Assembly (NCBI GenBank): GCA_038207585.1 | Contig: JBBQZP010000003.1 | Location: 1-64,000, forward strand | DNA length: 64,000 nucleotides | Direction: 5' to 3' | DNA from: JBBQZP01 sp038207585 | GTDB taxonomy: Bacteria > Pseudomonadota > Alphaproteobacteria > Rhodobacterales > Rhodobacteraceae | Shown: piece after piece, positions 33,677 through 42,743 of the stretch | Layout: each line of letters starts with the position of its first letter | How positions within the stretch are numbered: position 1 is the stretch's first letter | Made by a program: the position numbers and the translations under genes | The notes under the pieces: generated by a model | Databases searched by the model: none | What the model was told of the DNA's origin: nothing | What the model saw: only the letters and a program-made list of their open reading frames with translations

Positions 33677-35410
33677 ATGCGAGCAGATCACGCAGCGGGC
33701 CTTGCAGAACTGAAGGCGGCCAGACGGGAATCTTACGGCTCGCTGGTTGCAGTCCTGATTTTCAGCACCTTCGTCAACATCCTGATGCTGACGAGCCCGC
33801 TTTACATGCTGCAGGTCTATGACCGGGTTTTGGGCAGCCGGTCGCAGGAAACGCTGATCGCATTGTCGGTGCTGGTCACGTTCCTGTTTCTGGTTATGGG
33901 TATTCTGGATCATGTGCGCGGCCGCATCATGGCCCGCATCGGTGCGCGGTTTCAGGATCGACTGGATCGGCGGGTGTTTCAGGCCTCGGTCCGACGCATG
34001 TCCCTGTCGCCCAACGATCCGGTTGCCGTCGCCGCCCAGCGTGATCTAGAGGCGGTGCAGCGGCTCTGGTCATCGCCCGTCCTTCTGTCGCTGTTCGACC
34101 TTCCGTGGACACCAGTTTTTCTGGCGGCGATCTTTGTCTTTCACCCCACAATGGGATGGCTCGCCATTGCCGGCGGCTGCATTCTTGTCGGCATCACCAT
34201 CCTGAACCAGCGCCTGACCAAAGCGCCGATGCAAAACGCCAATATGGCATCGATGCAGGCAGAACGGATGTCGGAAAACCTGAAAGCGGAATCCGAGGTT
34301 GTGCAATCTTTGGGCATGATGGGCGCAGGCTTTGACCGTTGGCAAAAGGCGCGTAGCCGGGCGCTGGCGGAATCAATCAGCACTGCCGATCTGGGCGGAT
34401 CATTCTCGACCTTTTCCAAGACCTTTCGCCAGTTTCTGCAATCGGCGATGCTGGGCCTTGGTGCGTGGCTGGTGCTGCATCAGCAACTGAGCGCGGGCGC
34501 GATGATTGCAGGGTCGATCCTGATGGGCCGCGCCTTGGCCCCCATTGAAATGGCGGTCGGGCAATGGTCTGTGGTGCAGCGCGCGCAGGAAGGCTGGGGC
34601 CGTCTGGCCGATCTGTTCACCCGCCAGCCGATCGAGGCTCCGCGCACCCAACTTCCCCGCCCCCGCGCCATTCTTGAGGCGCAGAACCTGACCGTCGTGC
34701 CCCCCGGCGAAAGCCAGGCCGTGCTGCGGATGGTCAACTTCCGGCTGGAACCGGGGCAGGCTCTGGGCGTGATCGGGCCGTCGGGGTCGGGCAAATCGAC
34801 ACTGGCGCGCGCGTTGATCGGCGCTTGGCGTCCGGCGGGCGGCAAGGTCCGTCTGGACGGTGCCTCGCTGGAACAATACGACCCCGATATTCTGGGCAGC
34901 TATGTCGGCTACCTGCCACAGAGGGTGTCGTTGTTTGACGGCACGATTGCCGAAAACATCGCCCGCCTGCAGCAAAACCCCGACGGCGAAAAGGTGGTCG
35001 AGGCGGCACGAAAAGCCGCCGCGCATGACATGATCATCAAACTTCCCGAAGGCTATGACACCCGCGTGTCGTCGCTGGGTGGGCGGCTGTCCGGCGGCCA
35101 GATCCAGCGCATCGGCCTTGCCCGTGCGATGTACGGCGACCCGGTGTTTCTGGTGCTGGACGAGCCGAACTCGAACCTCGATAACGAAGGCTCCATGGCG
35201 TTGAACCTTGCGATCCGCTCGATGAAGGATGCAGGCCGTATCGTGCTGATCATGGCGCACCGCCCTGCCGCGATTCAGGAATGTGATCTGTTGATGGTGA
35301 TGGAGGACGGCACCCGCCGCGCCTTTGGCCCGCGCGATCAGGTGCTGCGTGACATGGTGAAAAACCACACCGAAATAGTCAAAAGTGCCGGGCCGGGGGG
35401 TGTGGTATGA
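33677..35410 (+). CDS. Type I secretion ABC transporter/permease (PrtD type)
   Basis: 577 residues from the ATG at 33677, seven bases after GGAAGA; a 31-codon upstream extension (33584) has no ribosome binding site. An N-terminal six-helix membrane domain starts VAVLIFSTFVNILMLTSPLYMLQVYDRVL, typical of the PrtD/HlyB-like group without peptidase domain. The ATPase part has GPSGSGKST, signature LSGGQIQR and FLVLDEPN. It exports proteins with a C-terminal signal straight to the exterior, together with the HlyD-type gene after it. An outer-membrane TolC partner is not encoded here. Confidence 0.92.
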   Translation: MRADHAAGLAELKAARRESYGSLVAVLIFSTFVNILMLTSPLYMLQVYDRVLGSRSQETLIALSVLVTFLFLVMGILDHVRGRIMARIGARFQDRLDRRVFQASVRRMSLSPNDPVAVAAQRDLEAVQRLWSSPVLLSLFDLPWTPVFLAAIFVFHPTMGWLAIAGGCILVGITILNQRLTKAPMQNANMASMQAERMSENLKAESEVVQSLGMMGAGFDRWQKARSRALAESISTADLGGSFSTFSKTFRQFLQSAMLGLGAWLVLHQQLSAGAMIAGSILMGRALAPIEMAVGQWSVVQRAQEGWGRLADLFTRQPIEAPRTQLPRPRAILEAQNLTVVPPGESQAVLRMVNFRLEPGQALGVIGPSGSGKSTLARALIGAWRPAGGKVRLDGASLEQYDPDILGSYVGYLPQRVSLFDGTIAENIARLQQNPDGEKVVEAARKAAAHDMIIKLPEGYDTRVSSLGGRLSGGQIQRIGLARAMYGDPVFLVLDEPNSNLDNEGSMALNLAIRSMKDAGRIVLIMAHRPAAIQECDLLMVMEDGTRRAFGPRDQVLRDMVKNHTEIVKSAGPGGVV

Positions 35411-36717
35411 ACGCCCCCGCCCCCAAGCCCGTCTGGTCCAGCCGCGGCCAGTTGATCACCGGATTTCTGACCCTTTTTGCCCTTGTCGGCGGCTTTGGCG
35501 TGTGGAGCGTCACGACCCAGCTGGCAGGCGCAATCGTCACCTCGGGCCAGCTAGAGGTGGAACAGAACCGCCAGATCGTGCAGCATCCCGATGGCGGCGT
35601 CGTGGCCGAAATTGCGGTCAAGGAAGGCAGCATCGTCAAGGCCGGCGATCTTCTGATCCGGCTTGACGGCTCGACCCTGCAATCGGAACTCGCAATTGTC
35701 GAAGGCAACCTTTTTGAACTGATGGTCCGCCGCGCCCGCCTGACGGCAGAGCGGGACGATCAGACTGATTTCACCTTTCCGCCGGAGCTGGTTGAGCTTG
35801 CGAAAACCCGCGCCGATGTGGCCGAACAGATGGATGGTCAGAAACGCCTGTTCATCGCGCGGCGTGATACCGCACAGCGTGAAATTGAACAGACCGCCGA
35901 ACAGCGCAAGCAGATCGAAAGTCAGGTACAGGGTATCAACGCGCAAAGTGCGGCGATGGTCGAACAGGTCGATCTGATCAAAAAAGAGCTGAACGATCAG
36001 CAGGTGCTTCTGGACAAGGGTCTGGCACAGGCAGGTCGCGTTCTGGCCCTGCAGCGCGAAGAAGCGCGGATGCGCGGGCAGGTCGGCGAATTCACCGCCT
36101 CGTTGGGGCAGGCCGAAGAACGCATCACCGAAATCGAGATCGACTCTCTGCGCCGCGCCGCCACCCGCCGCGAAGAGGCAAGTACCCAGTTGCGCGACAT
36201 CGGCAGCCAGGAGCTGGAGCTGATCGAGCGTCGCCGCGCCCTGACCGAACGAATCCAGCGCCTGGATATCCGCGCGCCTGTGGGCGGCATCGTTCTGGGG
36301 CTGACCGTGACCACCCCGCGTTCGGTCATCCGCCCGGCCGATCCGGTGCTGTATCTGATCCCGCAAGACCGCCCTCTTGTGATCACCAGTCAGGTGCCCA
36401 CGATCCACATTGATCAGGTGCATGTCGGGCAAGAGGTAAAACTACACTTCTCGGCCTTTTCATCCCGCACCACGCCCGAACTCAACGGGCGGGTTGCTGT
36501 TGTGTCGGCGGATGCGTTTTCCGACCAGAAATCGGGCGCATCCTTCTACCGGGCCGAAATCGTGCTGGAACCGGGTGAGCAGGAAAAGCTGGTGGGCCTG
36601 ACCCTTGTGCCCGGCATGCCGGTCGAGGCGTTCATCAAGACCGATGACAGAACACCCTTGGGCTATCTGATCAAACCGTTTACCGATTACTTCTCGCGCG
36701 CGTTCCGCGAAACCTGA
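35407..36717 (+). CDS. HlyD family type I secretion adaptor (PrtE type)
   Basis: 436 residues; the start overlaps the ABC gene by four bases (ATGA). One N-terminal membrane helix (LITGFLTLFALVGGFGVW), a biotinyl-lipoyl-like half motif HPDGGVVAEIAVKEGSIV, a long coiled coil (about 100-260), then the second half LDIRAPVGGIVLGL and a C-terminal barrel with YRAEIVLEPGE and VPGMPVEAFI. It bridges the inner-membrane ABC pump and an outer-membrane channel. Neighbour and length support membership in the same exporter. Confidence 0.92.
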   Translation: MNAPAPKPVWSSRGQLITGFLTLFALVGGFGVWSVTTQLAGAIVTSGQLEVEQNRQIVQHPDGGVVAEIAVKEGSIVKAGDLLIRLDGSTLQSELAIVEGNLFELMVRRARLTAERDDQTDFTFPPELVELAKTRADVAEQMDGQKRLFIARRDTAQREIEQTAEQRKQIESQVQGINAQSAAMVEQVDLIKKELNDQQVLLDKGLAQAGRVLALQREEARMRGQVGEFTASLGQAEERITEIEIDSLRRAATRREEASTQLRDIGSQELELIERRRALTERIQRLDIRAPVGGIVLGLTVTTPRSVIRPADPVLYLIPQDRPLVITSQVPTIHIDQVHVGQEVKLHFSAFSSRTTPELNGRVAVVSADAFSDQKSGASFYRAEIVLEPGEQEKLVGLTLVPGMPVEAFIKTDDRTPLGYLIKPFTDYFSRAFRET

Positions 36718-36728
36718 AAGGACAATCC

Positions 36729-37208
36729 ATGATTGACCCGCTGCCCGTCAGCACTGTCGAAGCACGTCTGGCCGAACTGGGCGTCACCCTGCCCGACGCG
36801 CCCGCCCCTGCGGCCAACTATGTGCCCTTTGTCGTGGCAGGCAGCACGGTCTATGTCTCGGGCCAGATCAGCCAATCCAGCGAGGGCCTGATCAAAGGCC
36901 GTCTTGGGGCGGATATGGATGTGGTCGAAGGGGCCGAGGCCGCGCGGCGCTGCGCAATCAGTCTTCTGGCGCAGGTAAAAAAGGCCTGCGACGGTGATTT
37001 GCAGCGGCTCAAGCGTGTGGTCAAACTGACGGGTTTTGTAAACTCCACCCCCGATTTCACCGATCAGCCCAAAGTCATCAACGGCGCGTCCGATTTTCTG
37101 GTGCTGGTGCTGGGTGACAAGGGCCGCCATGCGCGGTCTGCCGTGTCTGCCGCATCCCTGCCGCTTGGGGTTGCCGTTGAAATCGAAGGCATATTCGAGA
37201 TCGAATGA
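36729..37208 (+). CDS. RidA/YjgF family protein
   Basis: 159 residues, starting behind AAAGGACAA. It has the YjgF fold markers VAGSTVYVSGQIS, GADMDVVEGAEAARRCAISLLAQVK, and a C-terminal RSAVSAASLPLGVAVEIEGIFEI. It lacks the catalytic Arg pattern of canonical RidA (CNATRV-like), and the slightly longer N-terminus places it near the YjgH/RidA-3 group. Canonical members deaminate reactive enamines made by PLP enzymes. Activity of this subgroup is unproven. It overlaps the GDPD gene by four bases. Confidence 0.82.
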   Translation: MIDPLPVSTVEARLAELGVTLPDAPAPAANYVPFVVAGSTVYVSGQISQSSEGLIKGRLGADMDVVEGAEAARRCAISLLAQVKKACDGDLQRLKRVVKLTGFVNSTPDFTDQPKVINGASDFLVLVLGDKGRHARSAVSAASLPLGVAVEIEGIFEIE

Positions 37209-38005
37209 TGCCCGCCTCCCCGTCGCCAGTGCCCCTTCCGCCCGATTTCCTGCGGCTGCCGATCGCGCATCGCGGGTATCATGACCGCGCGGCGCGCCGC
37301 CCCGAAAACTCCCCCGCCGCCGTTCGGGCAGCCGTCGAGGCCGGTTATGGCATCGAGATTGACCTGCAACTGTCATCCGATGGCATACCGATGGTCTTTC
37401 ACGACGAAACGCTGGACCGCCTGACGGGCGAGACAGGCGCTGTCAACGCACGCACCGCTGCCGAACTTGGCCGCATCCCGCTGAAAAACGTCGAAGATGG
37501 CATCCCGACCCTGACCAAAATTCTGGCCCTCGTCGCAGGCAAATCCCCCCTGCTGATCGAAATCAAGGATCAGACCGGGTCAATGTCAGCCGACACCGGC
37601 GCACTTGAGGCCGCAACCGCCACCCTCCTCGCTGCCTACACCGGCCCAGTCGCCGTCATGTCCTTCAACCCGCACAGTGTCGCGGCCATGGCCCGCCTTG
37701 TTCCTGCCATCCCGCGCGGGATCATAACCTCGGCCTACGACCCCGCCGACTGGGCCCCCTTGCCCGCCGAAACCTGCGCCCATTTGCGCCAGATCCCCGA
37801 TTACGACCGCACCCAAGCCAGCTTCATCAGCCACGAATGGAAAGATCTTGCCCGCCAACGCGTCGCCGATCTGAAATTGCAAGGTGCTGCCATCCTTTGC
37901 TGGACGATCAAATCCGCGGCAGAAGAAGCCACCGCCCGCCAGTACGCCGACAATATAACCTTCGAGCGTTTCCCCGCCGCCATTCCCGCCAAACTCTCTA
38001 CTTGA
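37205..38005 (+). CDS. Glycerophosphodiester phosphodiesterase
   Basis: 266 residues. The catalytic pattern is PIAHRGYHD, then RPENSPAAVRAAVEAGYGIEIDLQLSSDG and MVFHDETLDRLTG: His-Arg-Gly, E-x-D and the second His are all present. The enzyme hydrolyses deacylated phospholipids to glycerol-3-phosphate and an alcohol. No signal peptide is seen, so it is cytoplasmic, like UgpQ. It is in a two-gene transcript with RidA. A repeat element follows within 60 bases. Confidence 0.9.
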   Translation: MMPASPSPVPLPPDFLRLPIAHRGYHDRAARRPENSPAAVRAAVEAGYGIEIDLQLSSDGIPMVFHDETLDRLTGETGAVNARTAAELGRIPLKNVEDGIPTLTKILALVAGKSPLLIEIKDQTGSMSADTGALEAATATLLAAYTGPVAVMSFNPHSVAAMARLVPAIPRGIITSAYDPADWAPLPAETCAHLRQIPDYDRTQASFISHEWKDLARQRVADLKLQGAAILCWTIKSAAEEATARQYADNITFERFPAAIPAKLST

Positions 38006-38053
38006 CCCGCGCGGCCTGCAGATCATCTTCTGCAACGATCTTCCGCTTTTTCT

Positions 38054-38105
38054 GTTCACAAATATCCTCGGGAGGGGTCCGGGGAGGGCAGACCGCCCTC
38101 CCCGG
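38054..38105 (+). repeat. Intergenic repeat, copy 2 (CACAAATATCCTCG with perfect hairpin)
   Basis: Core CACAAATATCCTCGGGAGGG at 38057-38076 is followed by CCGGGGAGGGC (38079-38089) and GCCCTCCCCGG (38095-38105), an 11-bp stem with loop AGACC. The hairpin occupies most of the gap between GDPD and the FemAB-like gene and ends only 12 bases before the latter's ATG. It probably ends the GDPD transcript or shields the mRNA. Confidence 0.75.
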
Positions 38106-38117
38106 CGCTCTCAATCC

Positions 38118-39311
38118 ATGAAACGGCTTATGACGGACAATATCGACATCACCCTGCACGACGCCGTCTCGGAAATCTCTGCCGCTGATTGGGACGCGCT
38201 GGCCAATCCGGCGGGCGGGCGGCCCCTTGATCCGTTCACAACGCACCGGTTTCTGACGGCGCTTGAACGCTCCAAATCCGTGGGCACCGGTTCGGGCTGG
38301 CAGCCGCGCCCCCTGGTCGCCCGGCTGAACTGCCAGATCATCGCCGCAGCCCCGCTTTACGCAAAGGCGCACAGTCAGGGCGAATATATCTTCGATCACA
38401 ACTGGGCGGATGCCTACCAACGCGCGGGCGGGCGCTATTACCCCAAACTGCAGATCGCGGTGCCCTTCACCCCCGCCACCGGCCCGCGTTTCCTGACCCT
38501 GCCGGGGTTGGAGGATACGGGCCGCGCGGCCCTGATCGCAGGTGCCATCCAGATCGCCGAACAAAACCGCCTGTCCTCGCTGCACGTCACCTTCTGCACC
38601 GAGGCCGAGGCCGAGGCCGGCGAGGTTCAGGGCATGATGCGCCGCACGACGCAACAGTTCCATTGGGAAAACCGGGGCTACAGCACGTTTGACGATTTCC
38701 TGACCTCGCTCACCTCGCGCAAACGCAAGGCCATCCGCAAGGAACGCGCGCAGGCGCAGGGGTTCGGGGGCACGATCCGGTGTCTGACGGGTGATCAGAT
38801 CGAACCCGCGCATTGGGATGCGTTCTGGCGGTTCTATCAGGACACGGGTGCCCGCAAATGGGGCACGCCTTACCTTACCCGCGCATTTTTCAACGAGATT
38901 CACGCGACAATGCGCGATGACGTCCTGCTGATCCTCGCCGAGGATGACGGGCGTCCCGTGGCCGGCGCGCTCAACTTCATTGGCCGCGACACGCTCTACG
39001 GCCGCTATTGGGGCTGTGTCGAGGATCACCCCTGCCTGCACTTCGAGTTGTGCTATTATCAGGCCATTGACTGGGCCATCCGCCACGACCTATCCCGCGT
39101 AGAAGCAGGCGCTCAGGGTGAACACAAACTGGCGCGCGGCTATCTGCCGACGCCCGTGCATTCGCTGCACTGGATCGCCGATCCGAATTTCGCCAAGGCC
39201 GTCGGCCAATACCTGCAATCCGAACGCCGCGCGATTGATGACGAGATCGAGGTGCTGACTGCCTATGGTCCCTTCCGCCATGCCGACGCAACGGCGGATC
39301 AACAGGACTGA
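38118..39311 (+). CDS. FemAB-like GNAT protein (DUF482 family)
   Basis: 397 residues. The N-terminal region contains DWDALANPAGGRPLDPFTTHRFL, then NCQIIAAAPLYAKAHSQGEY and DHNWADAYQRAGGRYYPKLQ; the C-terminal half has LTSRKRKAIRKERAQAQ, GTPYLTRAFFN and RYWGCVEDHPCLHFELCYYQ with VEAGAQGEHKLARGYLP. These blocks are typical of the peptidogalycan biosynthesis/recognition (FemAB-like) family. Its role is unproven; aminoacyl or acyl transfer onto cell-wall or small-molecule amino groups is inferred from the fold. A second start at 38130 is possible. Confidence 0.8.
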   Translation: MKRLMTDNIDITLHDAVSEISAADWDALANPAGGRPLDPFTTHRFLTALERSKSVGTGSGWQPRPLVARLNCQIIAAAPLYAKAHSQGEYIFDHNWADAYQRAGGRYYPKLQIAVPFTPATGPRFLTLPGLEDTGRAALIAGAIQIAEQNRLSSLHVTFCTEAEAEAGEVQGMMRRTTQQFHWENRGYSTFDDFLTSLTSRKRKAIRKERAQAQGFGGTIRCLTGDQIEPAHWDAFWRFYQDTGARKWGTPYLTRAFFNEIHATMRDDVLLILAEDDGRPVAGALNFIGRDTLYGRYWGCVEDHPCLHFELCYYQAIDWAIRHDLSRVEAGAQGEHKLARGYLPTPVHSLHWIADPNFAKAVGQYLQSERRAIDDEIEVLTAYGPFRHADATADQQD

Positions 39312-39361
39312 CGCGCCCGCCAAAACGCGCTAACCTGCTCCAAACCACCAGCGGAGGCCGC

Positions 39362-39976
39362 ATGCCAGACCTGATCCTGTACACCAACCCTGTTTCACGC
39401 GGTCGCACCGCGCGATGGATGCTGGAAGAGATCGGGCAACCCTATGATACCGTTCTGCTGGAGTTTGAGACGACGATGCAGCAGCCCGATTATCTGGCCA
39501 TCAACCCGATGGGCAAGGTGCCCGCGCTGAAACATGGCGACGTGATCGTGACCGAAGTCTCGGCGATCTGCGCCTATCTGGCAGATGCTTTCCCCGAGGC
39601 GGGCCTCGCCCCCGCGAACCGGGGTGCCTATTACCGCTGGCTGTTCTATGGCGCAGGCCCGCTGGAAGCGGGCGTGATGAACGCAGCCCTTGGCGTGAAA
39701 GAGCCCGATTCGATGTTGGTGCAGGTCGGCTATCGCCCGGTCAATGTGATGCTGGATGCAGTGGAAGCGTGGCTGGCAGCACACGCCTATATCGCGGGCG
39801 ATGCGTTTTCCGCCGCAGATGTCGCGATCGGCATGCAGCTTGGCTGGGGGATGCAGTTCGGAACCATCCCCGAGCGCCCGGCGTTCAAGGATTACTGGAA
39901 GCGGCTGTCAGCGCGCGATGCTTATATGCGCGCCAAGGCCGCCGACGATGCCGCAATGCCCCCGAGTTATGGATAA
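39362..39976 (+). CDS. Glutathione S-transferase family protein
   Basis: 204 residues, start behind GCGGAGG. Thioredoxin-like domain begins PDLILYTNPVSRGRTARWML, with MGKVPALKHGD (cis-proline) and VTEVSAICAYLADAF (gamma-Glu contact). The C-terminal part has AYIAGDAFSAADVAIGMQLGWG. The N-terminal Ser in NPVSRGR takes the position of the catalytic Ser/Cys in beta/zeta-like GSTs. Substrate unknown. It is followed closely by the pterin dehydratase gene. Confidence 0.85.
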   Translation: MPDLILYTNPVSRGRTARWMLEEIGQPYDTVLLEFETTMQQPDYLAINPMGKVPALKHGDVIVTEVSAICAYLADAFPEAGLAPANRGAYYRWLFYGAGPLEAGVMNAALGVKEPDSMLVQVGYRPVNVMLDAVEAWLAAHAYIAGDAFSAADVAIGMQLGWGMQFGTIPERPAFKDYWKRLSARDAYMRAKAADDAAMPPSYG

Positions 39977-39980
39977 AGAC

Positions 39981-40343
39981 ATGGCCGATTGCCTGACAGA
40001 CGCCGCTCGTACCGCAGCACTGCCCGCACTGGGACAAGTCGGCTGGCGCGCCGTGCCGGACCGCGATGCGATCCGCAAGATCTGGAAATTCCGCGATTTC
40101 TCAGAGGCATGGGGCTTCATGTCGCGCGCGGCCATGGCGGCGGAAAAGCTGAACCATCACCCGGAATGGTCCAACGTCTACAACACCGTCGATGTGACTC
40201 TGACGACCCATGATTGCGACGGGCTAAGCCAGCTTGATCTTGATCTGGCGGCAAAGATGGATGCCATCGCAGGCGATGCAAAGGTGCAGACCGATCATTC
40301 GGCCCCGGTCGAATCGCTTTGCCAGACACGCGCGAAAAAGTAA
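39981..40343 (+). CDS. phhB: 4a-hydroxytetrahydrobiopterin dehydratase
   Basis: 120 residues from the ATG at 39981; an upstream in-frame ATG (39969) would overlap the GST stop. The hallmark EKLNHHPEWSNVYNTVDVTLTTHD is intact (about 54-77), with the catalytic His pair and the Pro-Glu-Trp; WKFRDFSEAWGFM precedes it. The enzyme recycles the pterin cofactor of aromatic amino acid hydroxylases. No phenylalanine hydroxylase gene is in the window, so the partner is elsewhere or the protein acts in molybdopterin/folate chemistry. The last 18 residues are an extra tail. Confidence 0.92.
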   Translation: MADCLTDAARTAALPALGQVGWRAVPDRDAIRKIWKFRDFSEAWGFMSRAAMAAEKLNHHPEWSNVYNTVDVTLTTHDCDGLSQLDLDLAAKMDAIAGDAKVQTDHSAPVESLCQTRAKK

Positions 40344-40364
40344 GGGCGGCACGAAGGCCGCCCT
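40343..40364 (+). terminator. Terminator after phhB
   Basis: AGGGCGGC (40343-40350) pairs with GCCGCCCT (40357-40364) around ACGAAG, starting in the stop codon of phhB and lying between convergent genes. The following TGTTCCGTCTTGT is moderately T-rich. It probably works in both directions. Confidence 0.6.
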
Positions 40365-40389
40365 GTTCCGTCTTGTCAGTTCAGACCGT

Positions 40390-40878
40390 TCAGATTGCGG
40401 CCAGCAATGCCTCGCCACCCGAAATCTCGCAGACGCCGGGGCTTTCTTCCAGATGCAGCACGGCGACCTTGCCGTCCTTGACCTGCATCGCATAGCGCTT
40501 GGACCGCGCCATCAGGCCCGCAGGCGGTGCGTCAAACGCCAGCCCCAAAGCACCGGTAAGCGCACTTTGCGCATCGGCCAGCATGGTGATGCCGGCCTCG
40601 GTAGCACCCGTCGCTTCGCCCCACGCCTTCATCACGAAGGGGTCATTCACGGATACGCAGATGATTTCGTCCACGCCCTTGGCATCGAACTTGCCCTTGG
40701 TGCGGATAAAGCTGGGCACATGCGCGGAATGGCAGGTCGGCGTAAATGCCCCCGGCACGGCAAAGATTACCACGTTGCGGCCTTTGGTCAGCGTTGAGAG
40801 CTCTACCTGCTCCGGGCCATTTTCGCCCATCTTGACCAAAGTTGCGGCGGGAAGCGTGTCGCCTACGGAAATTGTCAT
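40390..40878 (-). CDS. Peroxiredoxin (Prx5/AhpC-TSA type)
   Basis: 162 residues from the ATG at 40878, preceded by AGGGATGATCC. The peroxidatic cysteine is in AVPGAFTPTCHSAHVPSF, with the conserved Thr and Pro; a second cysteine occurs in LEESPGVCEISGGEAL near the C-terminus, at the resolving position of atypical 2-Cys Prx5. It reduces H2O2 and organic peroxides, probably with glutathione or glutaredoxin. The upstream frame to 41049 belongs to the divergent region. It shares a 96-base divergent promoter region with the ferredoxin-reductase-like gene. Confidence 0.92.
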   Translation of the reverse strand: MTISVGDTLPAATLVKMGENGPEQVELSTLTKGRNVVIFAVPGAFTPTCHSAHVPSFIRTKGKFDAKGVDEIICVSVNDPFVMKAWGEATGATEAGITMLADAQSALTGALGLAFDAPPAGLMARSKRYAMQVKDGKVAVLHLEESPGVCEISGGEALLAAI

Positions 40879-40974
40879 CGGATCATCCCTCATGCGTTGC
40901 GTTGTCGGTTGGGGCAGATATAGGGTCTGCCCCGACACGGGACCAGAAGTTTCGGCAGGATCGGGGAAAAGCGC

Positions 40975-42180
40975 ATGACGCATATCGTGGCAATCGGCGC
41001 CGGGCAGGCCGGGGTGGCACTGGTGGCACGCCTGCGCAGCGCGGGTCATTCGGGCGCAATTACCCTGATTGGCGCAGAAAGCGCGCCACCCTATCAGCGC
41101 CCGCCGCTGTCAAAAGGCTACCTCATGGGTGAGATGGAAGAAGAGCGTTTGTGGCTGCGCAACGCGGCCTTTTACGCCGAGAATGATATCACCCTGCGCC
41201 TTGGCACGCCCGTGTCCGCGATTGACCCGGCGGCGAAAACGGTGACGGTGGGGGCGGAGGTTATTGGGTATGACCAGCTTGCCCTGACCACCGGATCACA
41301 TGCGCGCCGCCTGCCAGTCGCCATTGGTGGCGATCTGGTCGGCATCTACACCGTGCGCACGCTGGACGATGTGGATGCGATGCGCGCCGAATGTGTCGCC
41401 GGGCGGCGGGTTGTGATCATCGGTGGCGGCTATATCGGGCTTGAGGCGGCCGCGGTGGCGTCAAAGCTGGGCTTGCAGGTCAGCGTGGTGGAAATGGCGC
41501 CGCGCATCTTGCAACGGGTCGCGGCACCCGAAACCTCGGACTATTTCCGTGCCCTGCACCGCACGCACGGGGTCGAGATCATCGAGGGCGTGGGGTTGGA
41601 TCGGTTGCTGGGCGATACGCGGGTGACAGCCGCTCGACTGACGGACGGGCGCGAACTGGCGGCGGATTTCGTGATTGCGGGCGTGGGTATCTTGCCGGGC
41701 ACGGCCTTGGCCGAAGCGGCAGGTCTGACGATTGAAAATGGCATCCGCACCGATGCCCAAGGCCGCACGTCAGATCCCGCCATCTGGGCCGCAGGCGATT
41801 GCGCGTCGTTTCCGTGGCAGGGTGGGCGGCTGCGGCTGGAATCGGTGCAGAACGCCATTGATCAGGCGGAACTGGTGGCTGACAACATGCTGGGGGCTGC
41901 GCGTGATTACGCGCCGATGCCGTGGTTCTGGTCGGATCAATACGATTGCAAACTGCAGATTGCGGGGCTGAACACCGGATATGACCGGATCATCACACGC
42001 GGACCCGAGGGGGAGGCTGCGTCGTTCTGGTATTACGCGGGCGACCGTCTGCTGGCGGTTGATGCGATGAACGACCCCCGCGCCTTTATGGTCGGCAAGC
42101 GGCTGATTGAGGCGGGCCGGACCGCCGATCCTGCCTTGGTCGCAAACCCCGCAACACCGCTGAAATCGTTGCTGGCCTGA
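40975..42180 (+). CDS. FAD-dependent NAD(P)H:ferredoxin reductase-like oxidoreductase
   Basis: 401 residues with two nucleotide-binding folds: FAD motif AIGAGQAGVALVARLR at the N-terminus and NAD motif VVIIGGGYIGLEAAAVASKLG (about 145-165). The FAD-binding Asp is in AIWAAGDCASFPW, and the C-terminal part has WFWSDQYDCKLQIAGL, usual for rhodocoxin/putidaredoxin reductases. It likely passes electrons to a [2Fe-2S] ferredoxin of a cytochrome P450 or Rieske oxygenase; none is encoded nearby. A four-codon pattern SKGYLMGE follows the N-terminal PPYQRPPLS. The TGATG overlap couples it to rsmD. Confidence 0.88.
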   Translation: MTHIVAIGAGQAGVALVARLRSAGHSGAITLIGAESAPPYQRPPLSKGYLMGEMEEERLWLRNAAFYAENDITLRLGTPVSAIDPAAKTVTVGAEVIGYDQLALTTGSHARRLPVAIGGDLVGIYTVRTLDDVDAMRAECVAGRRVVIIGGGYIGLEAAAVASKLGLQVSVVEMAPRILQRVAAPETSDYFRALHRTHGVEIIEGVGLDRLLGDTRVTAARLTDGRELAADFVIAGVGILPGTALAEAAGLTIENGIRTDAQGRTSDPAIWAAGDCASFPWQGGRLRLESVQNAIDQAELVADNMLGAARDYAPMPWFWSDQYDCKLQIAGLNTGYDRIITRGPEGEAASFWYYAGDRLLAVDAMNDPRAFMVGKRLIEAGRTADPALVANPATPLKSLLA

Positions 42181-42743
42181 TGCGCATCATCGGTGGCACA
42201 TCGCGCGGGTTGCATCTGGCCCCGGTGGGCGATGGTGATGCGGCAGCACATCTGCGCCCCACGTCAGACCGGGTGCGCGAGGCGATCTTCAACCTGCTGA
42301 TCAATGGCGGCTACGACAACCCTGTGCAGGGCGCGCGGGTGCTCGATCTGTTCGCAGGCACCGGCGCCATGGGGCTTGAGGCGTTGTCGCGGGGGGCCGC
42401 AACGGCGGTGCTGGTCGATGATGGCCCCACCGCTTTGGCGCTGATGCGGCGCAATGTCGACCTGATGCGCGCGACCGACCGCGCGTTGATCCTGCGCCGC
42501 GATCTGCGCAAGCCGGGCGTTGCACCGGGAGCGCCCTTCGCGCTGATCTTTCTTGATCCACCCTATGCCAAGGGGTTGGGCGAAGCAGCGCTGACGGCGG
42601 TTCACGCCGCAGGCTGGCTGGCCCCCGAGGCGCTGGTGGTGTGGGAGGAAAGCGTCGCGCCCCTGCCGCCACCCGGCTTTGCGCAGGTCGATCAACGCAA
42701 ATACGGCGATACCACCGTCACCATTCTAAGGGCCCCCGCATGA
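42180..42743 (+). CDS. rsmD: 16S rRNA m2G966 methyltransferase RsmD
   Basis: 187 residues, starting MRIIGGTSRGLHLAPVG, the family's own start. Further motifs are RPTSDRVREAIFNLL, the SAM-binding VLDLFAGTGAMGLEALSRGA and the catalytic LDPPYAKG (D/NPPY), then KYGDTTVTIL. It methylates N2 of G966 in 16S rRNA. It overlaps the preceding stop by one base and the HAD gene by four bases. Confidence 0.95.
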   Translation: MRIIGGTSRGLHLAPVGDGDAAAHLRPTSDRVREAIFNLLINGGYDNPVQGARVLDLFAGTGAMGLEALSRGAATAVLVDDGPTALALMRRNVDLMRATDRALILRRDLRKPGVAPGAPFALIFLDPPYAKGLGEAALTAVHAAGWLAPEALVVWEESVAPLPPPGFAQVDQRKYGDTTVTILRAPA

